Positions 44,581 to 53,758 of a stretch of DNA of 64,000 nt are shown in pieces. A model generated the notes under the pieces. It did not search any database. It saw only the letters and a program-made list of their open reading frames with translations, and was not told where the DNA came from. The stretch lies in assembly GCF_900055185.1 (NCBI RefSeq), contig NZ_FIZX01000001.1, positions 1,116,001-1,180,000 of the forward strand. The letters are read 5' to 3'. The translations under genes and the position numbers were made by a program. Origin of the DNA: Grimontia celer (GTDB lineage Bacteria > Pseudomonadota > Gammaproteobacteria > Enterobacterales > Vibrionaceae). Position 1 is the stretch's first letter. Each line of letters begins with the position of its first letter.

Positions 44581-45039
44581 ATGGAAAACAAAGCGAATTT
44601 CTACGCGCTTCTGACTCGCCAAGCTGTTGCTCTTATAGAGGGTGAGCCAAATCTTATCGCCAATTTGTCAAATGTCAGCGCACTGTTGTTTCAGGAATTG
44701 GACGGCATTAACTGGGCAGGCTTATATCTTGATGATGGTAAAGAGCTAGTCTTGGGTCCCTTTCAGGGGAAACCAGCATGCGTGAGAATTCCATATGGTC
44801 GTGGTGTCTGTGGAAGCGCTTTTTCTAAAGATGCCGTTGAACGTGTAGAAGACGTTCATCAATTCGAAGGGCACATTGCCTGTGATGCTGCAAGTAATTC
44901 TGAGATTGTTTTGCCTCTTTATCAAGGCAGCAAATTGATAGGTGTGTTGGACATAGATTCACCAAAAAAAGCAAGATTTGATCAAGAGGATGAAACCGGA
45001 CTCACTTTATTGGTCAATGAATTGCAAAAACACCTCTAA
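44581..45039 (+). CDS. msrC: Free methionine-(R)-sulfoxide reductase (GAF domain)
   Basis: 152 residues. A single GAF domain with the three redox cysteines Cys67 (PACVRIPYG), Cys77 (GVCGSAF) and Cys101 (IACDAAS), at the same spacing as Cys84/94/118 of E. coli fRMsr. It reduces free methionine-R-sulfoxide. Translated from ATG 44581. It is divergent from letA and precedes proQ, conserving the E. coli neighbourhood of proQ, yebR, yebS, yebT and yebU. Confidence 0.92.
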   Translation: MENKANFYALLTRQAVALIEGEPNLIANLSNVSALLFQELDGINWAGLYLDDGKELVLGPFQGKPACVRIPYGRGVCGSAFSKDAVERVEDVHQFEGHIACDAASNSEIVLPLYQGSKLIGVLDIDSPKKARFDQEDETGLTLLVNELQKHL

Positions 45040-45076
45040 ATTTAAGCTTCTCTGTGGTTTTTCAATCACAGGTCTC

Positions 45077-45082
45077 TATAAT
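45077..45082 (+). promoter_or_regulatory. Candidate -10 of a proQ promoter
   Basis: A perfect TATAAT 72 bp upstream of the proQ start, in the gap after msrC. The -35 region is weak. Confidence 0.35.
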
Positions 45083-45154
45083 ACGCAGCACTTAATTTGT
45101 TAACTCGTACACACTCTCTATTGCCTTTGTTTGAGCAAAGAGACAGGAAGAAAA

Positions 45155-45811
45155 ATGGAAAACACTGAAAAACTGGCCAACAGCAAACAAGTCATTGCCT
45201 ATATCGCTGAACGTTTCCCGCAATGCTTTACTCTTGAAGGTGAAGCTCGTCCTCTGAAAATCGGCATTTTCCAAGACTTGGCAGAGCGTCTTGCTGATGA
45301 CCCGAAAGTAAGTAAGACTCAACTCCGTGCCGCACTGCGTCAATATACCTCTTCCTGGCGTTACCTATACGGCGTGAAGGCTGGTGCTATTCGCGTTGAC
45401 TTGGATGGCAACGATTGTGGCGAGCTTGAGCAAGAGCACATCGACCACGCACAGACCGCACTTGCAGAGAGCAAAGCGCGTGCTGCTGAGCGTCGTAAAG
45501 AGCAAGCTGCAAAAAATGGCGACAAAAAATCTGACGCAAAAGCGAAAAGAGCGCCAAAATCAAATAAATCAACAGCTAACCCATCAAAACCTCGACCAGC
45601 TAAGTCAAAAAATACTAAGCTAGATAAGAAGCCTGTTGAACCGCGTCGCGAACTCAAGGCTGAAGACATTGTCGTAGGTAAAGACGTCAACGTTAATATG
45701 GGCAATGGCAACATGCCTGCCACCATCGTAGAACTCAACAAGGACGAGGTTCGCGTTCGTTTAAGTAATGGCCTGACCATGCTGGTAAAAGCGGAGCACC
45801 TCAGTTCGTAA
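45155..45811 (+). CDS. proQ: RNA chaperone ProQ
   Basis: 218 residues from ATG 45155, with CAGGAAG upstream. The N-terminal FinO/ProQ domain (~1-120) has the typical [11 protein letters not shown] and [12 protein letters not shown] Lys/Ala/Ser-rich linker (~120-165) and a Tudor-like C-terminal domain ([20 protein letters not shown] onward) follow. It binds structured small RNAs and mRNA 3' ends. It is followed 17 bp later by prc, the usual proQ-prc operon. Confidence 0.93.
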   Translation: MENTEKLANSKQVIAYIAERFPQCFTLEGEARPLKIGIFQDLAERLADDPKVSKTQLRAALRQYTSSWRYLYGVKAGAIRVDLDGNDCGELEQEHIDHAQTALAESKARAAERRKEQAAKNGDKKSDAKAKRAPKSNKSTANPSKPRPAKSKNTKLDKKPVEPRRELKAEDIVVGKDVNVNMGNGNMPATIVELNKDEVRVRLSNGLTMLVKAEHLSS

Positions 45812-45828
45812 AGGAGAACCCTCGACGC

Positions 45829-47832
45829 ATGATCTGTCGATTCCGCTTTTCCGCGATTGCTGCCAGCTTCTTGCTGGCGGCATCCGCCCAAGCCCTAGAG
45901 GCTAATTACGATGCTGCTGACCTTCCTACTTTGGTATCTGAACCTCAGCATGAAACTGCTAGCAAACGCATCACTCGCCGCTTTGAAAAGTCTCACTACA
46001 AGCAATTTCAGCTTGATGACGAATTCTCTGCCAACGTCTTTGACCGTTATCTGGAAACCCTCGATTTTAATCGACTTTTCCTGACCCAGCAGGAAGTTGA
46101 TGCGTTGTCAAAATGGCGACTGACACTAGACGACCAGCTTCGCTCTGGTGATACATCAGCAGCTTACGACATTTTCAATACTTCGCTGCGCAGCCGCTAC
46201 AACCGTTACCAATATGCTCTTGAACTGCTTGATAAGGAAATTACCTTTGAAGTGGATGAAGACATGGTGATTGATCGCAGCGAGCAGCCATGGGCAAAAA
46301 ACGAAGCGGAGCTCAATGAGCTTTGGCGTCAGCGTGTTAAAAACGATGCGCTAAATCTGAAGCTGGCAGGTAAAACCTGGCCAGAAATTCAGGAAACGCT
46401 GTCGAAACGATACAACAACGCGCTTAAGCGACTGACTCAAACCAAGAGCGAAGATGTATTCCAGATTTACCTGAATGCATTTGCGCGTGAGGTTGACCCT
46501 CATACCAGTTATCTTTCCCCGCGCAATGCTGAGCAATTCCAGTCTGAGATGAATCTTTCTCTCGAAGGGATCGGTGCAGTGCTTCAGGTGGAAGATGATT
46601 TCACCGTTATTCGCTCGCTGGTTGCCGGTGGTCCTGCGTCCAAATCGAAAAAACTTTCCCCAGGGGATCGCATTATCGGTGTAGGGCAGGATAAAGAGAA
46701 AGTTATCGATGTTATCGGCTGGCGCTTAGATGATGTTGTTCAACTTATTAAAGGTCCCAAAGGCAGTAAAGTTCTGCTGGAAATTCTGCCTGACAGTACC
46801 AATGCAAAGAGTTACACCGTCACTCTGGTGAGAGATAAAATCCGCCTCGAAGACCGTGCAGTGAAGTCTGAAGTTATCGAGCAGGACAACAAGAAAGTGG
46901 GCGTTATTTCAGTGCCTAGCTTCTATGTTGGACTTGCCGAAGACACCAAGAAAGAAATTGCCAAATTAAAAGCTGACAAGGTTACCGGCCTTGTTATCGA
47001 TCTTCGTAACAATGGCGGTGGTGCACTGAGCGAGGCGTCTGCGCTCACGGGCTTATTCATTGAAAACGGCCCTGTAGTTCAGGTGCGTGACAGCTATGGT
47101 CGCGTAAAAGTGAACAGTGACAGTGATAACACCATCTACTACGATGGCCCGTTAACTGTGCTGATCAACCGATACTCAGCGTCAGCGTCGGAGATTTTCG
47201 CGGCAGCGCTTCAAGACTACGGTCGCGCAGTGATAGTTGGCGAACAATCTTTCGGTAAAGGTACGGTTCAACAGCACCGCTCATTGAATCACATCTACGA
47301 TCTGTTCGATAAGCCACTGGGTCATGTGCAGTACACGATTCAGAAGTTCTACCGTATTGATGGCGGTAGTACTCAGCACTTGGGCGTTGTCCCTGACATT
47401 CCTTTCCCTACTGCGATTGATCCGTCTGAAACGGGTGAGAGTGTTGAAGACAATGCTTTGCCTTGGGACAGCATCAATCCAGCTGCATACCAATCGACGG
47501 ATACTATCAATCGTTTGGTGGCAGTCTTGGATAAAGCGCACCAGCAACGTATCAAACAAGACGCTGAATTTGGTTTTATCATGAGTGATATTGCCGAATA
47601 TAAAGCGGATAAAGATAACAATGTTATCTCTTTGAGTGAGAAGGCGCGTATTGCTGAACAGGAAGAGGCGGATAAGAAACGCCTTGCCCGTTTGAACGAT
47701 CGTCAAAAAATGCTTGGTGAAAACCCATTTAAGACGCTGGACGATGTACCGAACGATTATGAAGAGCCAGATGCTTATCTCGATGAGGCAGCGGCTATTA
47801 CATTGGATTTAGCTAAGAAGCTGAATAGTTAA
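45829..47832 (+). CDS. prc: Tail-specific periplasmic protease Prc (Tsp)
   Basis: 667 residues with a signal peptide (~1-22). The PDZ domain lies at about 240-325 and the S41 protease domain at about 350-560. The Ser-Lys dyad is Ser452 (NRYSASASE) and Lys477 (SFGKGTV), the same numbers as the E. coli precursor. It degrades periplasmic proteins with nonpolar C-termini and processes FtsI. Cotranscription with proQ is implied by the 17-bp gap, and AAAGGAG precedes the ATG. Confidence 0.93.
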   Translation: MICRFRFSAIAASFLLAASAQALEANYDAADLPTLVSEPQHETASKRITRRFEKSHYKQFQLDDEFSANVFDRYLETLDFNRLFLTQQEVDALSKWRLTLDDQLRSGDTSAAYDIFNTSLRSRYNRYQYALELLDKEITFEVDEDMVIDRSEQPWAKNEAELNELWRQRVKNDALNLKLAGKTWPEIQETLSKRYNNALKRLTQTKSEDVFQIYLNAFAREVDPHTSYLSPRNAEQFQSEMNLSLEGIGAVLQVEDDFTVIRSLVAGGPASKSKKLSPGDRIIGVGQDKEKVIDVIGWRLDDVVQLIKGPKGSKVLLEILPDSTNAKSYTVTLVRDKIRLEDRAVKSEVIEQDNKKVGVISVPSFYVGLAEDTKKEIAKLKADKVTGLVIDLRNNGGGALSEASALTGLFIENGPVVQVRDSYGRVKVNSDSDNTIYYDGPLTVLINRYSASASEIFAAALQDYGRAVIVGEQSFGKGTVQQHRSLNHIYDLFDKPLGHVQYTIQKFYRIDGGSTQHLGVVPDIPFPTAIDPSETGESVEDNALPWDSINPAAYQSTDTINRLVAVLDKAHQQRIKQDAEFGFIMSDIAEYKADKDNNVISLSEKARIAEQEEADKKRLARLNDRQKMLGENPFKTLDDVPNDYEEPDAYLDEAAAITLDLAKKLNS

Positions 47833-47854
47833 GCTCTGATTCGAAGACAAAACC

Positions 47855-47884
47855 AAAAGCGGGCACATTGTGCCCGCTTTTTCT
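47855..47884 (+). terminator. proQ-prc terminator
   Basis: A perfect 12-bp stem AAAAGCGGGCAC / GTGCCCGCTTTT around ATT, followed by TTCT. Confidence 0.9.
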
Positions 47885-48107
47885 ATTTCCGATTTTCTTT
47901 TCTCGCTGAATCCTGCATCTTCAGGTTGCTTGGGTATAGGTGGGAGATAACCCACCAATATTGCACCTGTGTTTCATTTTCTTGAATTGGATGACCGCTC
48001 ATTCAGGAAATTTCAATATGTTATGCATCAAAAATTGTCACATTAGCATTCGATCATCGTGATATGCGTCTAAAATTAAACAGTCATCCTAAAAATAGGG
48101 GAAGCCT

Positions 48108-48773
48108 ATGAAGAAGTGGATATGCCTGTTTACCGTGTTCTTCTCCTTGTCGATGCCTGCTAAGGCATCAGATCTCACTCAATTCGATTTCCCTTTGCTC
48201 CTCGGTGATTGGTATTGGTTTAGTCCGGATCAGCAAGAGGCAGAAGGTGTCGACAACCAATACAAAGCGATCAATATTTCGTTCAACTCAGACTATCGGT
48301 TTAATGTAAAACTGCTGAAGCGTGACGGCACTGTCGAAGAGGCGAACGGTTTTTATGACCTTGACGAATCTACCTTAGTATTGAATGACGATCAGGGCGA
48401 AGCCCAACATCATGAATACAAATTGAATCACAATCAACTGATGTTGCGTGGTGCAAGATTTACCAAAATTTTACCAAACAATCTTTCTGGTGCCTGGTAT
48501 AGCGATGTGATTCAAGGACACGATGTGGATGACGATGTAGCAGAACTCGCACTGATGCTTCGCCCGGATTTTCTGTTTTCAGTCAGAATTTCCGGAACGG
48601 AAGGACAAACCGTGACACACCGTGGGGTGTATTTTCTGGAAGACGACCATCTGGTACTGATTTACCGTGGTGGGCAACAAGATTCTCAGTTTGAACTTGA
48701 TGCTGACACGCTGACTTTAACTAATAACCAGTTTGGTATGGAAGCGGTACTCAAGCGTCAACAAACTCCCTGA
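48108..48773 (+). CDS. Predicted secreted protein with two similar beta-rich halves
   Basis: 221 residues. Signal peptide ~1-20 (cut after AKA). The mature part reads as two lipocalin-like halves: LLGDWYWFSPD ... NGFYDLDESTLVLNDD, and NLSGAWYSDVIQ ... RGVYFLEDDHLVLIYR. Both have a G-x-W-Y start, then a turn with a short strand rich in L/V, which suggests an internal duplication. ATG 48108 has GGGGAAG upstream. No named family recognised. Confidence 0.72.
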   Translation: MKKWICLFTVFFSLSMPAKASDLTQFDFPLLLGDWYWFSPDQQEAEGVDNQYKAINISFNSDYRFNVKLLKRDGTVEEANGFYDLDESTLVLNDDQGEAQHHEYKLNHNQLMLRGARFTKILPNNLSGAWYSDVIQGHDVDDDVAELALMLRPDFLFSVRISGTEGQTVTHRGVYFLEDDHLVLIYRGGQQDSQFELDADTLTLTNNQFGMEAVLKRQQTP

Positions 48774-48784
48774 GGGACCGAAAC

Positions 48785-48825
48785 GAAAAAACAAAGGGCG
48801 CTTATTTGCGCCCTTTGTTTTTTTG
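48785..48825. terminator. Bidirectional terminator, secreted-protein gene / pncB
   Basis: ACAAAGGGCGC / GCGCCCTTTGT with A-run before and T-run after, between converging genes. Confidence 0.9.
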
Positions 48826-48833
48826 TTGCTCGA

Positions 48834-49994
48834 TTAGATGTTGAATGCTTTTCTCAGAGCATCGAGATAAGAGTCATCCCGGCAGATTGATTTCCCTGGC
48901 TCATCGGAAATTTTAGCGACAGGTTTACCGTTGCACGTCACAAGCTTGATGACGATGTTAAGCGTTTTCACATTTGGTAAGTGGCAGGTAAGTTGAGTAC
49001 CAATACCGAAAGAAGTATTAATACGACCAGTAAAGTGGGCGTGAATCGCCAAGGCTTTCTCCAACGTGAGTCCGTCAGAGAAAATCAGAGTTTTTTCCAT
49101 TGGGTTGATATCAAGACTTTCGTAGTGACGAATAGCTTTTTCTCCCCACTCGATCGGGTCACCGCTGTCATGGCGTAAACCTGCGAACCTTTGGCTGAGG
49201 TGAAGGTTGAAGTCTTTTAAAAACGCATCCATGTTGATGCAATCTGTTAGGGCAACGCCTAAGCGATCTGGATACTCTTGTAACCAGCGATTTAGTGCCA
49301 GTTGTTGTGAATCCGCAAGATCACCCGTCAGCTGTTGGTGTGCTTGAAACCACTCATGTGCCTGAGTACCGACCGCCGGAATACCGTACTTTTTAGCCAG
49401 AAACAGATTTGAAGTTCCTGAGAAGTGCGGGCAGTGGAGGGTGAGATGATCAACAATCGCGTGATGAACTTCCTTTGAAAAACGGCGACGGGTGCCGAAA
49501 TCGACAAAATGAAAATCGTCACTGATCTTTTCTAAAGCACCAAGTTTTTCCTTCAGTAGTTCAACAGCATCAATGGATGTTGAACTTGGATATTTTCCGT
49601 GACACCGTAACTCGCAAATAATCGCAAGTAAAGGTACTTCCCATAGGATGACGTCCAGCCAGGAACCATCAATACGAATCGCAATTTGGTCGTCTAAAAT
49701 AGTAACGGTGACTTGGTTAGCTTTTAATGAAAACGAGCTAAGGAAATCAAGATAGTCAGCTTGGTAATGTCCAAGACTGGCGAGATAAGTAATTTCATCT
49801 TCAGCAAATTTTAAATCTGCCAAAGCGTGGATTTCAAACTCTAAACGTTCTTTAAGCGCAGCAAGGCTTTCATCGCTTCGGCAATGAAACTCAGCAGAAA
49901 CCACCACATCTTGATAGTGGTGGAAAATCGCTTGCTGCATATTCAGTTTGTAGGCATCCGTGTCTAGTAATGACGAAATGATTGGCGTAAGCAT
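48834..49994 (-). CDS. pncB: Nicotinate phosphoribosyltransferase
   Basis: 386 residues. It makes nicotinate mononucleotide from nicotinate and PRPP in NAD salvage. It contains [15 protein letters not shown] at the start, [11 protein letters not shown], the phospho-His motif GTQAHEWF, and [16 protein letters not shown] with the PRPP-binding end FGIGTQLT. Its 5' flank is unusual: an inverted-repeat element starts only 19 bp before the start codon, so transcription must begin within or beyond that element. Confidence 0.93.
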   Translation of the reverse strand: MLTPIISSLLDTDAYKLNMQQAIFHHYQDVVVSAEFHCRSDESLAALKERLEFEIHALADLKFAEDEITYLASLGHYQADYLDFLSSFSLKANQVTVTILDDQIAIRIDGSWLDVILWEVPLLAIICELRCHGKYPSSTSIDAVELLKEKLGALEKISDDFHFVDFGTRRRFSKEVHHAIVDHLTLHCPHFSGTSNLFLAKKYGIPAVGTQAHEWFQAHQQLTGDLADSQQLALNRWLQEYPDRLGVALTDCINMDAFLKDFNLHLSQRFAGLRHDSGDPIEWGEKAIRHYESLDINPMEKTLIFSDGLTLEKALAIHAHFTGRINTSFGIGTQLTCHLPNVKTLNIVIKLVTCNGKPVAKISDEPGKSICRDDSYLDALRKAFNI

Positions 49995-50012
49995 GCCTGA
50001 TAAATAACCTCA

Positions 50013-50292
50013 AGGGTCTGTTGCCCTTTGGTGATGATTTTTGCAGCAGTTTGTGGGAGCTTTCTGCAAGGCAGAGGCTTCGATGTGTAGCTAGCCTACA
50101 TGAGAAGCCGATAACGCAGGAGAAAGTTGTCACAAACGCTGCCCGAAGGGTTCGACTGCGCGTCCCGTACCCTAAGCGTTTTATGCTTTGTTGAGGTGTA
50201 TTTGCTTAGAATGACTAGGCGGCACACACCTCGCCGCGCCTAAAACGCTTAGGGCTAGAACAAAACTAAACCACCAAAGGCCAACAGACCCT
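50013..50292. mobile_element. 280-bp MITE-like element with terminal inverted repeats
   Basis: The ends 50013-50033 and 50272-50292 are inverted copies identical at 20 of 21 positions, opening AGGGTCTGTTG. Inside are two further large dyads. The left one has arms 50043-50067 and 50116-50142 with an apical GGCTTC / GAAGCC pairing. The right one has a perfect 14-bp stem (50170-50183 / 50241-50254) enclosing GAGGTGT / ACACCTC. No reading frame fits. The tip loosely recalls IS6-family ends (GG-x-x-CTGTTGC). No target-site duplication is visible. The element is non-autonomous if mobile. Confidence 0.65.
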
Positions 50293-50697
50293 AGGTCGGG
50301 TTTTGTCTGAACGTTTACTGGCCTCAGATTTTACGTCGATGTAAATCGAGTCCAAAGGAAGAAATTTAACGCCAAATGCAGCTATCTAGTCAACCTGAAT
50401 AGGGGATTTCGACCGCTATTGAGCATGAAATCGTCGGTTTCGTGTCACTCTATTCATTAAAAGAATCCATAGTGTGATTAAGGGCTTTTCTATTGAGAAC
50501 TAAATATGCGTATCGAAACTCTGTTTTAAATAGGATGTCCCTCTACAAATTGACTTAAACGAAGCGAGTTTGATTCGCATTTAACCGTTTGGCGTGTGGT
50601 AAGGCGCTTGTGATGCGAGTATCCTAGATGATTGTCCCATTTCTATTACAGGCGGCGAAGTTCGTCTGATTACGTTATGCAATAAAAGGAATCTGAC
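50293..50697. other. Intergenic upstream of pepN
   Basis: 405 bp without a reading frame. A dyad TTTAC-GTCGAT-GTAAA (50330-50345) could be an operator for pncB or pepN. Nothing else stands out. The pepN ribosome binding site AAAGGA is at its right end. Confidence 0.4.
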
Positions 50698-53307
50698 ATG
50701 ACGCAACAACCTCAGGCCAAATATCGCAAAGACTATAAGGCACCTGAATACACGATTACTCATATTGACCTGGATTTTGACTTACACGAGTCGACAACAC
50801 GTGTGATTGCGAAGAGCAAAGTGGTGCAGCAGGTTGCTGGCTCAGATTCTATGATGTTGGATGGTGAAGGACTTTCGCTGAAGCGTGTTGAAGTGAACGG
50901 AGAAGCCTGGAGCCAATACCAAGAAAGCAAAGAAGGATTGTTGCTTTCCAACCTGCCGACAGAATTTGATTTGCTGATCGAAACTGAAATCGACCCAGCC
51001 GCTAATACATCACTGGAGGGACTTTACCTTTCTGATGGTGCGTATTGCACACAGTGTGAAGCAGAAGGCTTCCGCCGTATTACTTACTATCTGGATCGCC
51101 CGGATGTACTGGCGAAATTCACCACCAAAATTACGGCGGATAAATCTGCATTCCCATTCTTATTGAGCAACGGTAACAAAATTGGCTCAGGTGAAGCGGA
51201 AGGTGGTCGCCACTGGGTGCAATGGGAAGATCCATATGCAAAACCAAGCTACCTCTTTGCTTTGGTCGGTGGTGACTTCGATTTGCTGGAAGATACCTTT
51301 ACGACTCGTAGCGGTCGTAATGTGGCGCTTGAAATTTTTGTCGACAAGGGCAATCTAGACCGTGCTACCCACGCGATGACTTCTTTGAAAAACTCCATGA
51401 AGTGGGATGAAGATCGTTTCGACCTTGAATACGACCTTGATATCTACATGATCGTCGCAGTTGATTTCTTCAATATGGGCGCGATGGAAAACAAAGGTCT
51501 TAACGTCTTTAACTCTAAATACGTGCTGGCAAATTCTGATACCGCAACTGACATTGACTATCTCGGCATTGAAGCGGTTATCGGTCACGAGTACTTCCAT
51601 AACTGGTCAGGTAACCGTGTCACTTGCCGTGACTGGTTCCAGCTGAGCTTGAAAGAAGGTTTGACTGTTTTCCGAGATCAGGAATTTTCATCTGACCTGG
51701 GTTCTCGAGCAGTAAACCGCATCAGCAATGTTCGTGTGATGCGTGGCCCTCAGTTTGCGGAAGATTGTAGCCCAATGGCGCATCCGATCCGTCCTGACAA
51801 AGTGATCGAAATGAATAACTTCTACACCCTGACCGTTTACGAAAAGGGAAGCGAAGTGATTCGTATGATGCATACATTGCTTGGTGAAGCGAAATTCCAA
51901 AAAGGCATCAAGCTTTACTTCGAACGCCATGATGGAACAGCAGCGACTTGCGAAGATTTCGTGAAAGCTATGGAAGATGCGTCCGGCACTGACCTCGGCC
52001 AATTCCGTTTGTGGTACAGCCAATCTGGTACGCCGGTATTGGATGTGACTAGCGAATACAACGAATCAAACCAGACTTTTGCATTGACAGTGAAACAACA
52101 CACTGCGCCAACAGCAGATCAAAAAGAGAAGCAGCCATTGCTGATTCCATTTGATGTTGAGCTCTATGACGCAAAAGGTGGTGTGATTGAGTTACAACGT
52201 AACGGTAAAAATGTGCATCATGTTCTGCACGTTACTGAAGCAGAACAAACCTTCGTGTTTGACAACGTCATTGAGAACCCTGTGGTTTCCATGCTGCGCG
52301 AATTCTCTGCGCCAGTAAAACTCAACTACAACTACTCTGATGATGAGCTGACTTTCTTGATGGTTCACGCTCGTAATGAGTTTGCGCGTTGGGATGCCGG
52401 TCAGATGTTGTTGGCGAAACATATCAAAGCAAACGTCGCACGTGTCCAACAGGGCGAGGGTGTGGAACTGCCAAATGAAGTTGTTGATGCATTCCGTGGC
52501 GTGTTGCTCAACAAAGAATTGGATGTGGCGTTGATTGCAGAAGTACTCACACTGCCGAGTGAAAATGAAATAGGTGGTTGGTTCGATGTGGTCGACGTTG
52601 ATGCTATCAACAGGGTGCGTAGTGAAATCAAACATCGTCTCGCGGCAGAACTTGCTGATGAGTTCAGTGCGATTTACCACACGTTAAAACAAGACCAATA
52701 CACTATCGACCATGCAGCAATTGGAAAGCGGTCATTGCGTAATGTTTGTTTGAGTTATTTAGCTTCAGTCGAACTGGGCGAAGCATTAGTGACTGCACAT
52801 TTTGAAGATTCTAACAACATGACCGACACCGCGGCAGCGCTGGCAGCTGCAAATCACGCAGAACTGTCAAACCGCGATGCTCTGATGAAGTCTTTCAGCG
52901 ATAAGTGGCAACATGATGGTTTGGTGATGGACAAGTGGTTTGTACTGCAAGGTTGTAACCCTGCAGCTAACGCACTTGAAAATCTCAAGGCGCAAATGAG
53001 TCACCCAGCATTTAGCTTGAAGAACCCGAACCGTACTCGTTCACTGGTCGGCTCTTTCTGTAATGCGAACCCAGTGCATTTCCATGCGAAAGATGGTTCT
53101 GGATATGCGTTTTTGACGGAAATACTGCTTAAATTGAACGAATCTAACCCGCAAGTAGCTTCCCGATTAATTGATCCTTTGCTGAAATTTAAGCGATTCG
53201 ATAAAGATCGTCAGAAATTAATGCGTGATCAACTTGAACGTTTAGGTAGCCTTGATAACCTCGCGAAAGATCTTTTCGAGAAAATCAACAAAGCGCTGGA
53301 AGCTTAA
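50698..53307 (+). CDS. pepN: Aminopeptidase N
   Basis: 869 residues, almost the E. coli length. M1 zinc aminopeptidase: the substrate motif GAMEN (about 261-265) and the zinc motif HEYFH (297-301) with the third ligand Glu in LKEGLTVF (~320). It is the main cytoplasmic aminopeptidase for trimming peptides. ATG 50698 is preceded by AAAGGA. It ends 68 bp before a DUF2835 gene, with a terminator between them. Confidence 0.95.
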   Translation: MTQQPQAKYRKDYKAPEYTITHIDLDFDLHESTTRVIAKSKVVQQVAGSDSMMLDGEGLSLKRVEVNGEAWSQYQESKEGLLLSNLPTEFDLLIETEIDPAANTSLEGLYLSDGAYCTQCEAEGFRRITYYLDRPDVLAKFTTKITADKSAFPFLLSNGNKIGSGEAEGGRHWVQWEDPYAKPSYLFALVGGDFDLLEDTFTTRSGRNVALEIFVDKGNLDRATHAMTSLKNSMKWDEDRFDLEYDLDIYMIVAVDFFNMGAMENKGLNVFNSKYVLANSDTATDIDYLGIEAVIGHEYFHNWSGNRVTCRDWFQLSLKEGLTVFRDQEFSSDLGSRAVNRISNVRVMRGPQFAEDCSPMAHPIRPDKVIEMNNFYTLTVYEKGSEVIRMMHTLLGEAKFQKGIKLYFERHDGTAATCEDFVKAMEDASGTDLGQFRLWYSQSGTPVLDVTSEYNESNQTFALTVKQHTAPTADQKEKQPLLIPFDVELYDAKGGVIELQRNGKNVHHVLHVTEAEQTFVFDNVIENPVVSMLREFSAPVKLNYNYSDDELTFLMVHARNEFARWDAGQMLLAKHIKANVARVQQGEGVELPNEVVDAFRGVLLNKELDVALIAEVLTLPSENEIGGWFDVVDVDAINRVRSEIKHRLAAELADEFSAIYHTLKQDQYTIDHAAIGKRSLRNVCLSYLASVELGEALVTAHFEDSNNMTDTAAALAAANHAELSNRDALMKSFSDKWQHDGLVMDKWFVLQGCNPAANALENLKAQMSHPAFSLKNPNRTRSLVGSFCNANPVHFHAKDGSGYAFLTEILLKLNESNPQVASRLIDPLLKFKRFDKDRQKLMRDQLERLGSLDNLAKDLFEKINKALEA

Positions 53308-53344
53308 ACCGTACGCTTGCTAATTAATACCGATTAGGTAATTT

Positions 53345-53375
53345 AAAAGCCGTCTAAAAGGAGACGGCTTTTTTT
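53345..53375 (+). terminator. pepN terminator, overlapping the next gene's ribosome binding site
   Basis: AAAAGCCGTCT / AGACGGCTTTT plus three more T, ending at the base before ATG 53376. The loop and first bases of the right arm contain AAGGAG. Confidence 0.85.
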
Positions 53376-53603
53376 ATGAACTCGAGTGTCTATTTATTTT
53401 CTGTGGATATCGATTACCACATTTTTCAACAGCACTATAGCGGTGCTGCGTCGACCGTAGTTGTTAGGACGGACAATGGTTTAACCTTGCAACTACCTGC
53501 ATCGCGCCTGCGTCCATATTTGAGTCAACTGGGTGTAAAAGGGCGATTCAGGTTAACAGTTGACGAACAAAATCGCTTTAAATCTCTTGAACAAATCGGC
53601 TAA
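53376..53603 (+). CDS. DUF2835 family protein
   Basis: 75 residues, full length for this small family. It has a PilZ-like feel: a short beta-rich domain with TVVVRTDNGLTLQLPASRLRPYLSQLGVKGRFRL. Function unknown. Its only ribosome binding site candidate, AAGGAG at 53358-53363, lies inside the pepN terminator hairpin, so translation probably depends on that hairpin being open or on a separate shorter transcript. Confidence 0.82.
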   Translation: MNSSVYLFSVDIDYHIFQQHYSGAASTVVVRTDNGLTLQLPASRLRPYLSQLGVKGRFRLTVDEQNRFKSLEQIG

Positions 53604-53758
53604 ACCGTACGGCAATCACATAACTAAAAACTCGAATCTAATTAACGAAAATTGATGTAACGAAATTATAAATGACGCCGTAAACTACTCCATGAGTCGC
53701 AAAGACTATTTAACCTCTATACTCATAGCGATCACATAAAAAATATATGGAGTAAACC

